In this document: positions 45,641 to 54,691 of the stretch, piece after piece
Numbering within the stretch: the first letter of the stretch is position 1
How the letters are laid out: the number at the start of each line of letters is the position of its first letter
Source: Enorma sp964624825
Lineage (GTDB): Bacteria > Actinomycetota > Coriobacteriia > Coriobacteriales > Coriobacteriaceae
Assembly (NCBI GenBank): GCA_964624825.1
Contig: CAZUYD010000003.1
Span: forward strand, 1-64,000
Direction: 5' to 3'
Length of the DNA stretch: 64,000 bases
The notes under the pieces: model-generated
What the model was told of the DNA's origin: nothing
The model's database searches: none
What the model saw: the letters and a program-made list of their open reading frames with translations, nothing else
Translations under genes and position numbers: made by a program

Positions 45641-48154
45641 ATGACAAAGAAACTGCAAGTTGTGATCGCCTCTGCCGAGGCCACGCCCTTCGTAAAGACC
45701 GGCGGCCTGGGCGATGTCGCGGGCTCGCTGCCGCGCGCGCTCGTGCAGGCAGGCGCCGACGTCATTGTGATGGTGCCAAAATATGGAAGCATCCCGACCG
45801 AGTATACGAGCCGCATGGAGCATCTCTGCGACTTTTACGTGAGCCTCGGCTGGAGAAACGAGTACTGCGGCCTTGAGCGCTTGGATATGGATGGCGTGAC
45901 GTTTTTGTTCATCGACAACGAACGCTACTTCAAGCGCGACTATCCCTATGGCTTCTTCGATGACGGCGAGCGCTTCGCCTTCTTCTCGAAGGCCGTCACC
46001 GAGAGCTTACAGCACCTGCCGGAGGGCTTCACCTGCGACGTGCTGCATTGCAACGACTGGCACACCGCGCTCGCTCCGGTGTTCCTGCGCGAGTTCTACC
46101 AAGGACTTCCGCTCTATGAGCACGTGCGCACGGTGTTCTCGATTCACAACATCGCCTTCCAGGGACAGTTCTCCGATACCATCCTGAATGACATCTTAGG
46201 GCTGGCGCACATCCCCAACGCAGCGAACCAGCTGCGCTGCGACGAGCGCTCCATCAACTTCATGCAGGGCGCGCTCGACTACTCCGACGCCATCACCACG
46301 GTGAGCCCCAGCTATGCTTGGGAAATCCAGACGCCCGAGTATGGTGAAGGGCTGGACGGCATCTTGCGGCGCCGCTCGAACGTGCTCTCGGGCATCTTGA
46401 ACGGCATCGACATCGACGCCTGGAACCCTGCGACCGACCCCATGATCGCTGCGAATTACAGCGCCGAAGACATGTCGGGCAAGGCAGCGTGCAAGCGGGC
46501 GCTCCAGGAGGAACTGGGGCTTGAGGTGCGTGACGACCGCCCCCTCATGGTTATGGTCACCCGCCTCACGCGCCAGAAGGGCATGGATCTGGTCACCTAT
46601 GCGCTCGACCGCATTCTCTCGGGTGGCGTGCAGGTGGCGGTACTCGGCACCGGCGACTATGAAGAGCCCATGCGCTACTTCGCCGGCAAGTACCCCGGGA
46701 CGATGGCTGCGCGCATCACCTTTGACAACGCGCTCTCCCACCGCATGTATGCCGGAGCCGATCTTTTCCTTATGCCGAGCCTCTTCGAGCCGTGCGGCCT
46801 GTCGCAGATAATCGCCATGCGCTATGGCACACTGCCCGTGGTGCGCGAGACCGGCGGTCTGCGCGACACCGTGGTACCGTACAACCAGTTCACGGGCGAG
46901 GGCACGGGCTTCTCGTTCTCCAACTTCAACGGTGACGAGATGGGCGATGCGGTGTTCCGCGGGGCACGTCTATATTGGGACGACCATGATGCTTGGAACC
47001 ACCTGGTGCAAAATGCCATGGCTGCCGATTTCAGCTGGGTGCGCTCGGCACAGGAGTACCTCGACCTCTACCACTTTCTTCAACCGGAGACCGCGGTCAT
47101 CCCGCCTGCACCTGCTAAAGATTCCAAGGCCGATGAGCCTGCTGATACACCGGTAGAGCCGGCTGAAGCGCCAATTGAACATACTGATGCCGCAGCCAAG
47201 ACTGCTGAGGCACCGACAGCGGCGGCACCGAAGGCTGAGCCTGCGGAAGCGGCTGCAAAAGCTGAAACTGGCGCGAACGCATCTGAGCAAACTGACGCCA
47301 CAGAACCCGTACAGGCAGACGCGCCGCAGGCGAAGATCGCCGAGAAGGCGTCTCCCAAGGCTACGGCGAAGCGGACTACAACGAAGCGCACAACGAAGAC
47401 AACGAAGGCTGCCGAACCATCAGCCCGTAAGACGTCGGCGAAAAAACCTGCGGCTGAAGCGTCGGCCGCAACAAAGACCGCCACAAAAGCGAAGGCGGCT
47501 GCATCCTCGAAGCCCACCACCAAAACAAAGGCAGAGACCGCCGTAGAAGACGAGCAGACAGCGGATGCAAAGCCGACCGCCACGACAAAGGCCGCTCCAA
47601 AGGCAAAGGCTGCTGCGGCGGAGTCGACCGCAGCAAAGACAGCTGCGCGCAAACCATCCGCGAAGACTACGGCAACGCGATCATCCAGCACCGCCGCGAA
47701 AACTTCGACTGCAAAGAAGGCGACTGCCGCAACGGCGAAGTCCACGACTGCGAAGAAGGCGGCTACCACCACAGCGAAATCCCCGGCTCCCAAAAAACCT
47801 GCCGACGACGTCGTTGTAGAGAAGGGAACCGAGGCTACCTCCTCTGCCACCGCTACCGATACGCCGAAGTCCGCCACAGCGACAAAAAAGGCCGCTACGA
47901 CGAAGCGTACGGCTCGCTCCGCCGCGACCGCGTCTAAATCCGCATCTAAATCGACTGCAGCCAAATCGACCGCAGCCAAGACCACGGCGACTAAAACGAC
48001 CAAGAAGGCCGCCGAAACGCCCGCAGAGGCATCGAACACTGCGAAGCCTTCGGACGCCGCCAAAGCAGCGAAGAAGCCGGCTGTAGATAAGGAGACCGCG
48101 CCGAAAGCCAAGACGGTCAGCGCGGCACGGAAAACAACCCGCAAGCGCTCGTAG
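45641..48154 (+). CDS. glgA: Glycogen synthase with ~350-residue Lys/Ala/Thr-rich tail
   Basis: The GT5 enzyme adds glucose from ADP-glucose to glycogen. KTGGLGDVAGSLPRAL near the N-terminus binds ADP-glucose; the C-terminal lobe has VTRLTRQKGMDLV and LFEPCGLSQIIAMRYGTLPVVRETGGLRDTV. ATG 45641 has GGGAG upstream. The normal enzyme ends near residue ~480. From there to residue 837 the sequence is low complexity: an acidic Pro/Ala/Glu part, then many AAKTT, TKTAA and AKK-type units ending RKTTRKRS. Its composition resembles histone H1-like proteins and matches the tail of GlgB in the same cluster. Confidence 0.95.
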   Translation: MTKKLQVVIASAEATPFVKTGGLGDVAGSLPRALVQAGADVIVMVPKYGSIPTEYTSRMEHLCDFYVSLGWRNEYCGLERLDMDGVTFLFIDNERYFKRDYPYGFFDDGERFAFFSKAVTESLQHLPEGFTCDVLHCNDWHTALAPVFLREFYQGLPLYEHVRTVFSIHNIAFQGQFSDTILNDILGLAHIPNAANQLRCDERSINFMQGALDYSDAITTVSPSYAWEIQTPEYGEGLDGILRRRSNVLSGILNGIDIDAWNPATDPMIAANYSAEDMSGKAACKRALQEELGLEVRDDRPLMVMVTRLTRQKGMDLVTYALDRILSGGVQVAVLGTGDYEEPMRYFAGKYPGTMAARITFDNALSHRMYAGADLFLMPSLFEPCGLSQIIAMRYGTLPVVRETGGLRDTVVPYNQFTGEGTGFSFSNFNGDEMGDAVFRGARLYWDDHDAWNHLVQNAMAADFSWVRSAQEYLDLYHFLQPETAVIPPAPAKDSKADEPADTPVEPAEAPIEHTDAAAKTAEAPTAAAPKAEPAEAAAKAETGANASEQTDATEPVQADAPQAKIAEKASPKATAKRTTTKRTTKTTKAAEPSARKTSAKKPAAEASAATKTATKAKAAASSKPTTKTKAETAVEDEQTADAKPTATTKAAPKAKAAAAESTAAKTAARKPSAKTTATRSSSTAAKTSTAKKATAATAKSTTAKKAATTTAKSPAPKKPADDVVVEKGTEATSSATATDTPKSATATKKAATTKRTARSAATASKSASKSTAAKSTAAKTTATKTTKKAAETPAEASNTAKPSDAAKAAKKPAVDKETAPKAKTVSAARKTTRKRS

Positions 48155-48163
48155 CTCGTCTGA

Positions 48164-48198
48164 GTTGGTAGTCTGGCAGCTGGTGTCAGACTACCAAC
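48164..48198 (+). terminator. Terminator of the glycogen cluster
   Basis: GTTGGTAGTCTG and CAGACTACCAAC form a perfect 12-bp stem with an 11-nt loop, followed by TTCTTGG, ten bases past the glgA stop. Confidence 0.8.
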
Positions 48199-48393
48199 TT
48201 CTTGGTATGCGTACATCTGGGTAGACGCAGACAATCAATTGAGGTCGTGAAGACATAGGCACCATCGAGGTTCCACTTCAACTGCGGAGCCATAAATACC
48301 CGGTAATTCAAGACATATCTAAGCTGCTCGTCAACGAAGAGTGGAGAGGGTATACCTCCCCAAACCTTCATCGCGCTTGCGACACCTTACACG

Positions 48394-49185
48394 CTACGTG
48401 TTTTCATAGAATTTAATCGCGTCATCGATGCTGCCTTCAAACATTGTCTTGCCATGATCGAGCACGATGCCGCGCGTACAGAACTCCGCAGCCTGCTTCG
48501 TTGAATGCGTGACGAACAGCACCGTCACGTTTTCCTTCTCGATGATGGAATTGACGCGCTTGCGGCACTTTGCGGAAAACTTTCTGTCACCAACTGACAA
48601 GGCTTCATCAACGACCAGAATATCGGGTTTAATCGAAGACGCGAACGCGAATCCCAAACGCGCACGCATACCACTCGAATAGGTACGCATGGGCTGGTCG
48701 ATGTACTTACCGAGCTCTGAGAATTCAACGATCTCGGGAATGACTTCCTGCGACTCCTCGTCCGAAAGCCCCCAAAGCTGGCAGCGCATCTGGATGTTTT
48801 CCATTCCCGAGAGCTTCCTATCAAAACCAGCGGAAAGCTCGAGCAAGGCAGAAACGCGACCATGCACCTCAATCGTACCCGACGTGGGGAAGCACACGCC
48901 GGTAATCATCTTGAGCGCCGTCGATTTGCCGGCGCCGTTATCTCCCAGAAAGGCCAATGCCTCGCCACGTCGGCAGTTGAATGTAAGATTATCGCTCGCA
49001 TTGATTTCATCGCATACGATACGATTGCTAAACGCCGCGATCAAACGTTGCCGATCGTTCTTATATAACTTATACGTCTTTCGCACATGATCGAAACGCA
49101 CAGCAATCGGATTCGATGCGTCTTCATCACGGATAACGGTTGCTTCACCGTAATCAATGGCAGGTGCCACCATCTTAGATGACAT
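48394..49185 (-). CDS. ABC transporter ATP-binding protein, teichoic acid/polysaccharide export (TagH/Wzt type)
   Basis: The 263-residue ATPase has Walker A GDNGAGKST, signature YSSGMRARLGFA and Walker B ILVVDEALSVGD. The YSSGM signature and early IAVRFDHVRKTYKLYKN are typical of TagH, RfbB and Wzt exporters of wall polymers. ATG 49185 has AAGGAGG upstream and overlaps the permease end. No C-terminal carbohydrate-binding domain is present. It is the partner of the permease directly upstream. Confidence 0.94.
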   Translation of the reverse strand: MSSKMVAPAIDYGEATVIRDEDASNPIAVRFDHVRKTYKLYKNDRQRLIAAFSNRIVCDEINASDNLTFNCRRGEALAFLGDNGAGKSTALKMITGVCFPTSGTIEVHGRVSALLELSAGFDRKLSGMENIQMRCQLWGLSDEESQEVIPEIVEFSELGKYIDQPMRTYSSGMRARLGFAFASSIKPDILVVDEALSVGDRKFSAKCRKRVNSIIEKENVTVLFVTHSTKQAAEFCTRGIVLDHGKTMFEGSIDDAIKFYENT

Positions 49186-49981
49186 CGGGCACCTCCTTGT
49201 ACAAACGCTTGAAATTACGCAAGGCGAGAATGATGACGATAAGGAACGTGATGAGGAAGGGGACGAGCTCATCGGGACGTGTCCAGAACCACTCTTTATA
49301 GACAAAGCAGTTACGCACCGCTTGGCAACACCAGGCAACCGGATTGAACGCCATAATGGTTTGGAACGTCGACGGAAGCGATGTCAGCTGAAATAAAATA
49401 CCCGACAACCAGAAGAACGGCGTGGTAAGCGTCTTGATAAGATTGGCAAAATCTTTGGAAACCGCACCTAACGGCGACAGCATGATCGACCACGCGACCC
49501 AAAAGACAAACATGATGATCATGACCAGCGGCAGCTGCAGAATATAGCGTGAAATATGCACCCCTACCAGCAGGCACACGATGATGGTAAACAGCATCGT
49601 ACACGCAAAGATGATCATAAGCGACATAATGTAGAAGGTCGAAATGACCGACAGCGGAAACTTGATGCGATTGACCAAGTAGGAGTAACGGTGGTAGACA
49701 TCACTGCCGATGTTGATGGCATCCGACATGAAGAACCACGGGAACACACCCGTCGCAAGCCAGAGCAAAAATGGCTGCCCGTTGATATCGGAACCATGGC
49801 GCATGCCGAATGAAAGCGTGAACCAGTACACCAAAATATAGACTGCAGGCTTCGTAAAAAGCCATACTTTGCCCAACGCTGCGCCGCGATAGGTCTTGAT
49901 CAGATCGAATTTGGCAAGATCCCAGATCTGATGGCGCCATTGCCAGTTTTCAATGAGGATCTGCTTTAGGGTGCTTAACAC
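49175..49981 (-). CDS. ABC-2-type polysaccharide/teichoic acid export permease (TagG/Wzm type)
   Basis: The 268-residue membrane protein has six hydrophobic segments and the ABC-2 export pattern: the N-terminal amphipathic WQWRHQIWDLAKFDLIKTYRGAALG before the first membrane segment is diagnostic of TagG/Wzm. It moves an undecaprenyl-linked polymer across the membrane with the ATPase encoded downstream. It is divergent from the glycerophosphotransferase-family gene. Confidence 0.93.
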   Translation of the reverse strand: MLSTLKQILIENWQWRHQIWDLAKFDLIKTYRGAALGKVWLFTKPAVYILVYWFTLSFGMRHGSDINGQPFLLWLATGVFPWFFMSDAINIGSDVYHRYSYLVNRIKFPLSVISTFYIMSLMIIFACTMLFTIIVCLLVGVHISRYILQLPLVMIIMFVFWVAWSIMLSPLGAVSKDFANLIKTLTTPFFWLSGILFQLTSLPSTFQTIMAFNPVAWCCQAVRNCFVYKEWFWTRPDELVPFLITFLIVIILALRNFKRLYKEVPDVI

Positions 49982-50200
49982 CGACCGACCTCCTTAAGGG
50001 AGAACAACGAAAGTATTCTATACCTCAAATCGGTGCTGCTTAGTACAATGAACGTCGTTCGCAAAACATACCCATGCGTTACCCGCAACAAACATGAACG
50101 CTTCACAGGCCTATGCTTTTTTGTTATTGCCTCATCGCGTTCACATGGTTGCCTTATGATACCTGCGATAGCTATTGCTTCTCTGCCTGAAGGGATGCCC

Positions 50201-51331
50201 GTGATTCAGCTTCTTGTCAATCTGGCCTCGCGCATCCTCGCGCTGCTCTATGGGTTGATTCGCCGTGTTTGCAAGAGCCGAACCCAAATCGTATGCATAA
50301 GCAGGCAAACCGACGGAACAACCGTTGATTTTGAACTCATTCGAGACTATATAGCTGAGCATAACCCCTCATATCGGGTGGTGGTGCTTGCAAAGACGCT
50401 TTCAAGCCCGCTACGCTACCTATTTCACATTCCTCGTCAAGTGTATTACCTCGCTACGAGCCAGGCCGTAGTGCTCGACTCCTACTGCATCGCGGTGAGC
50501 CTCCTTGGTGAAGCCATTCAGGAGCCTGTTATTCAACTTTGGCACGCCATGGGCAACATGAAGAAGTTTGGCTATGCTGCGCTCGATACATCAGAAGGCA
50601 GATCGTCAAAAATCGCCCGCATCATGCATATGCATGAGGGCTACAACTGCGTCGTCATCTCGTCTCGCGCGTTTATCGATGACTACGTCGCGGGCTTTAA
50701 CATTAACCCTGACATTGTCTTCGAGTGCCCCCTCCCTAAGACCGACCTGATCCTAGACCCTGTTCGTCGATCAAATATGCGTGAGAAGATTCTCGCCAAG
50801 CACCCCGAACTCGGCGAGAAGCAAAACATTGTCTACTGCCCCACGTTCCGCAAACCCGTGAGCGCATACGATGCAGACGCCCTGGAGCGCCTAGCAGATG
50901 CAATCGATTACGATCGCTTCAACTTGATCTATAAAAAACATCCGGTAAGCACGCTGCGCTTTTCAGACAACCGCGTTCTTCAGGATGAAGATCCTGAACT
51001 CGATATGCTCTATATCGCAGACTACGTGGTAAGCGACTACTCAACCGTCATCTATGAGGCAGGATTGCTTGCCATTCCCGTATACCTGTACCTTTACGAT
51101 GGAAGCAGCTATCCCATGCGGCGCGGGCTCAACATAGATGTCGAGCATGACGTTCCAGCACCCAAAGCAGCCGACCCGCTCGAGCTCATGCGCCTCATTC
51201 AAAACGATGCCTTTGATGCCGGCGCTTACGCCACGTTTATCGCGAATAATATAACCGTCCCGTCCAACGAAAGTTGCACCGAGCGTCTTGTCAAGCACAT
51301 CATGAGCATGATCGACAATAGCTCATGCTGA
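50201..51331 (+). CDS. CDP-glycerol glycerophosphotransferase-family protein (TagB/TagF-like)
   Basis: The protein shows the family core: VIQLWHAMGNMKKFGYAA (substrate His), VVISSRAFIDDYVAGF, NIVYCPTFRKP, and VVSDYSTVIYEAGLLAIPVYLY at the C-terminus. These enzymes join glycerol- or ribitol-phosphate units to wall or surface polymers at the inner membrane face. GTG 50201 is preferred because AAGGG lies six bases upstream; longer in-frame starts (50156, 50048) exist. An N-terminal hydrophobic helix (LLVNLASRILALLYGLIRRV) suggests membrane attachment. At ~376 residues it is of TagB-like rather than TagF-like length. Confidence 0.88.
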   Translation: MIQLLVNLASRILALLYGLIRRVCKSRTQIVCISRQTDGTTVDFELIRDYIAEHNPSYRVVVLAKTLSSPLRYLFHIPRQVYYLATSQAVVLDSYCIAVSLLGEAIQEPVIQLWHAMGNMKKFGYAALDTSEGRSSKIARIMHMHEGYNCVVISSRAFIDDYVAGFNINPDIVFECPLPKTDLILDPVRRSNMREKILAKHPELGEKQNIVYCPTFRKPVSAYDADALERLADAIDYDRFNLIYKKHPVSTLRFSDNRVLQDEDPELDMLYIADYVVSDYSTVIYEAGLLAIPVYLYLYDGSSYPMRRGLNIDVEHDVPAPKAADPLELMRLIQNDAFDAGAYATFIANNITVPSNESCTERLVKHIMSMIDNSSC

Positions 51332-51425
51332 ATCATGCACGAGAGTGCACGAGAGCGGAAAACGCCGCGCTAACCTGCGCTATTTACCTAATACGAGTCT
51401 AACGGCCTTATGATGACTCTTCCCC

Positions 51426-52463
51426 TTACGACTCCAAATACGCTATCAAGCGCTCATACATATCGGCAAGGCCAACGTGCGGTTTCCACCCGAGGCTAGA
51501 CAAGCGAGAGACGTCCAACGGAAGATGATGCTCGGGCGGATAGGGTGCCGTGGGATCAACATCGATAACGACACGGCTTTTGCCGTGGGAAAAACGAGCC
51601 AGCACCATCTCGGCCATCTGACGAACCGACGAATAGGTTCCGGGATTCGCAACGTTATAGGCAACGCCCGGCGCACCCTGAATAAGAATCGTCATGATGG
51701 CCGCCACAGCATCGGCTGTATACGCATACATGCGGGTGCTTTCGCCGGTCGTCTTGAGGGTGATATCATCTCCACGCATAGCCGCACGGGCAATCTGGGC
51801 AAACAGCCTCCCGTCGTTTTTGGGAATGCCTGGGCCAAACGTTTGCGCCAAGCGAGCGATCTTAACATCGACCCCATACTCAGAGGCGAAGGCAACGCAG
51901 TAGTTTTCGGCCATACGCTTGCCCTCGGGGTAGCAGCTTCGAACGCTCGAAATATCCACTTGCCCCGTTAGTGACTCGGATAGCAGGCGTGATGTACCCG
52001 GCTGTTTGTTGCCGTCGCCATATACCTCCATACTCGAGATATACACCATGGAATGACAGCCATGATCGCGCGCATACGCAAGAACGGAACGCGTTCCCTG
52101 CACGATGGCATCGGCTGTTTCGACAGGATGAGAGGCGAAAAAGGCAGAAGCTGTTGGGCACGCCGCATGAATGATGTAATCACATGCGACATCGAGGGAA
52201 AAGTCACAAACATCTTCAACGACGAACTGAAGCAGCGCATCATCATATTCCGCAAAGAGAGCGCGGGCTTTATCCTCGTTGCGCACCAACGCATAGACGG
52301 TTATGCCAGCACCCGTGCGATTGCGCTCGAGGAGCACGCGCACGCACAGCGAGCCGATAAGCCCCGTCGCACCAGTTACCAGAACCGACGAACCGTCGAG
52401 CGCGCCCCAATCAATAGCATCGTTCGATGCAAGGTCACGGTATTCACTTGAGATGTCAAACAC
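51426..52463 (-). CDS. NAD-dependent epimerase/dehydratase (extended SDR)
   Basis: The 345-residue protein has the Rossmann motif VLVTGATGLIGS, the D in VVEDVCDF, the catalytic SSMEVYGD and YPEGKRMAEN (Tyr-x3-Lys-like), and a C-terminal sugar-nucleotide region. It resembles dTDP-glucose or UDP-sugar modifying enzymes; the substrate is unknown. GTG 52463 has AGGAG seven bases upstream. It directly follows the TarI-like gene, and in some surface-polymer loci this SDR type partners the cytidylyltransferase, so a CDP-linked sugar alcohol route is possible. Confidence 0.88.
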   Translation of the reverse strand: MFDISSEYRDLASNDAIDWGALDGSSVLVTGATGLIGSLCVRVLLERNRTGAGITVYALVRNEDKARALFAEYDDALLQFVVEDVCDFSLDVACDYIIHAACPTASAFFASHPVETADAIVQGTRSVLAYARDHGCHSMVYISSMEVYGDGNKQPGTSRLLSESLTGQVDISSVRSCYPEGKRMAENYCVAFASEYGVDVKIARLAQTFGPGIPKNDGRLFAQIARAAMRGDDITLKTTGESTRMYAYTADAVAAIMTILIQGAPGVAYNVANPGTYSSVRQMAEMVLARFSHGKSRVVIDVDPTAPYPPEHHLPLDVSRLSSLGWKPHVGLADMYERLIAYLES

Positions 52464-52472
52464 GGCAAGCTC

Positions 52473-53189
52473 CTATAGTCCCATAATCTGCTGATTCTCC
52501 CGAGCGTCCATAATCGCTCGGAAGATATAGAAATCCGGGGGATTAGTGATCTTGATGTTCTCGCTCCCACCCTCGACCACATATAGGTCATGGCCGTAGT
52601 TGCTCATAAGATACGCGGAATCGATGAAATCATCGCGGCCTTCCTCAAGCGCCTTCTCGTGCGCACGGCGAATATCATCGAGGTAGAAACACTGGGGAGC
52701 GCGAGCCAAACGACAAGACTGACGCTCGATCATGGAGTAGATCTTTCCCCCCTCCTCTTGAACGATCGTCTCGGTGGCGGGAACGACCGTCACAGCGCTG
52801 CCGTGCTCCTTGACGCAGGCGATGCACTTGGTGATGGTATCTCCATCGAGCAGCGGACGAACTCCGTCATGAATGAGCACGATAGAGTCGCCGGGGAAGA
52901 GACGAGCCGCTTCGAAAATGCCATTTCTAATTGAAGCTTGACCGGAATCTCCCCCCGGAATAATTGAAGCGACCTTCGTGATACCGTCTTGCGCTATCAG
53001 ACGCTTCAGGGTGGCGATCCAAGGCTCAAGGCACACGACAACGATCTTGTCGATATCAGGATGCTCGTCAAACCGCTCCAACGTATAGATAAGAATCGCC
53101 TTGCCGTGTAGCTTGAGAAATTGCTTAGGCGTTGTCTTGGTGTTCATGCGCTGACCCGTACCGCCGGCAAATACAATAGCAATGTTCAC
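52473..53189 (-). CDS. IspD/TarI-family cytidylyltransferase, probably ribitol-5-phosphate cytidylyltransferase
   Basis: The 238-residue protein has the CTP-binding N-terminus IVFAGGTGQRM and the TarI-like TTPKQFLKLHGKAILIYTLE, followed by VLIHDGVRPLLD, TETIV and APQCFYL. The wording is closer to TarI than to IspD, and the wall-polymer context agrees. It would activate ribitol-5-phosphate (or a related polyol phosphate) to a CDP derivative for polymer synthesis. The usual TarJ dehydrogenase is not adjacent; the next gene is an SDR instead. GTG 53189 is the start. Confidence 0.85.
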   Translation of the reverse strand: MNIAIVFAGGTGQRMNTKTTPKQFLKLHGKAILIYTLERFDEHPDIDKIVVVCLEPWIATLKRLIAQDGITKVASIIPGGDSGQASIRNGIFEAARLFPGDSIVLIHDGVRPLLDGDTITKCIACVKEHGSAVTVVPATETIVQEEGGKIYSMIERQSCRLARAPQCFYLDDIRRAHEKALEEGRDDFIDSAYLMSNYGHDLYVVEGGSENIKITNPPDFYIFRAIMDARENQQIMGL

Positions 53190-53533
53190 AGCATCTCATC
53201 CTTTCGAACACCATCGACAGATGTCCTTCGGACCAATCATTGGTAGATAGCGACCTTGGCGCCATTGGCGATATTATGGTAAAGCCCTCTGGCGCTGACA
53301 AGCGAGAGCCTCTCGCATCCATGGGAAATATCCATTCGCCATCGTTCCATCATCGACAGGCGAAGCCACAGCATCGCCTGATGCAACGAATTCTGACCCT
53401 CGCCCCTATTCGCACGATCAATTTTGATCCTCAATCATCCATACGGCGCGAAAATCGGAGAGGTGCGACCAGAGGCTCGATCGAGCTTGGTTCCGATTGG
53501 AGCGTGTCTCCTGCCGAAAGCACAAGAATGTCG
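53190..53533. other. Intergenic region upstream of tarI-like gene, with possible gene remnant
   Basis: A minus-strand frame (53237-53434) ends SARGLYHNIANGAKVAIYQ and reads like the C-terminus of a protein, but no good start or family is seen. It could be a decayed gene at the border of the AT-richer acyltransferase block. Nothing else is recognisable. Confidence 0.35.
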
Positions 53534-54559
53534 CTACTTCTTATGGACACGCCGATATGGACGCCCGACCAAAAACGGAAGCCAGCGCTCTATCACATAC
53601 ACCGTGGGAATAAGCAGAAAAACGATGATGAGCGCAAACCAGAACGAGTGCGCGGCAGCAAAGCCACTTGTAAGCGGAAGCTGCTCAAAAAACCTCATAA
53701 GCGGAACATGAAAGCCCAAGAATGCAAGCGAGTGCTTGCCGATAAACTCAAGAGGGCCGTTTGCGGGCATACGCATGAACATCAAAGCCACGCCAATGCT
53801 TATCCCCAACGAGCTCGTTAATGCCAACGCCATCACGTTGTAATCATTATCTGCAAGGGAGATCTTCCCGTTGGCAAATGCTGCCCAAGTGCCTATCGCG
53901 ATGCAGGCGAGAGCGACTGCAACGACGACGTTCGAACGAGCATCATCTTCTATCGAATCCTTTAATTCGAGCGCCTTCTCAAACAACATATTGCCAATAT
54001 GAAAGAACACCATGAAAAGCATCACTTCTTGGAGATGCCAGGGAAGTCTTATATCGACGAACTCCGATATAAACAATCCCGCGAGAAAGCAAGCGATGAT
54101 CGAGGTAGAAAGCGGAACCTTCCCTTTTGCATTGAAGTCGCAAATAAGCCAATACCCGACAGCCGTTGCAAACAAGGCCGGCAGAAACCAAAGCGCTCCG
54201 TTTGGCATCTTTACCAGGTTCTGATCGGAAGGAAGGATTCCCAGAAGCAAGGTTTGTATTGAAACGTCGCTATCGCCTAAGACCCTCCAATTTATATACC
54301 ATAGCGGTATATTTACCAGATACAGACAGAGATAGGGCAACAAAAGCCGCTTTGCCTGCTCTTTGATGCAGCGTAAGCATGAATGGTATTTTGAATATCG
54401 AAACGTCATGCCCGAAACCATGAAGAACAGCGGCATATGAAACGAATAGATCCATATCTCCAGTTCTTCTGACATGCTCTCTGGATGACCAAGGATCACG
54501 CAAACCATTGCGAAGCCACGCAGCATATCAAGCCATACGATGCGTTTTTTGTCTGCCAT
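53534..54559 (-). CDS. Acyltransferase family 3 membrane protein (OafA-like)
   Basis: The ~341-residue protein has about ten membrane segments. The N-terminus RIVWLDMLRGFAMVCVILGH carries the Arg and the catalytic-type His of acyltransferase-3 proteins, followed by SFHMPLFFMVSGMTF. These enzymes O-acylate surface polysaccharides or lipids at the outer face. ATG 54559 (or 54562) lies just after GGGGG; the longer upstream frame overlaps unlikely sequence. Base composition is visibly richer in A and T than the housekeeping genes, which suggests recent acquisition. Confidence 0.88.
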   Translation of the reverse strand: MADKKRIVWLDMLRGFAMVCVILGHPESMSEELEIWIYSFHMPLFFMVSGMTFRYSKYHSCLRCIKEQAKRLLLPYLCLYLVNIPLWYINWRVLGDSDVSIQTLLLGILPSDQNLVKMPNGALWFLPALFATAVGYWLICDFNAKGKVPLSTSIIACFLAGLFISEFVDIRLPWHLQEVMLFMVFFHIGNMLFEKALELKDSIEDDARSNVVVAVALACIAIGTWAAFANGKISLADNDYNVMALALTSSLGISIGVALMFMRMPANGPLEFIGKHSLAFLGFHVPLMRFFEQLPLTSGFAAAHSFWFALIIVFLLIPTVYVIERWLPFLVGRPYRRVHKK

Positions 54560-54691
54560 CATACCCCCATGAGAACAGCCAGCACCATCACAACAGAGAA
54601 GCAGAATCGTCAGGTGAACAAAGGACCCAACCCTTAGCAACCCGGTTGTATTTAAATATGAAAGGACGCGCGAACAGCTCAAAGCCCCACC

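Noticed and set aside
48186..48371. 61-codon minus-strand frame after the glycogen cluster
   Set aside because: It overlaps the glgA terminator hairpin, has no ribosome site and matches nothing I recognise.
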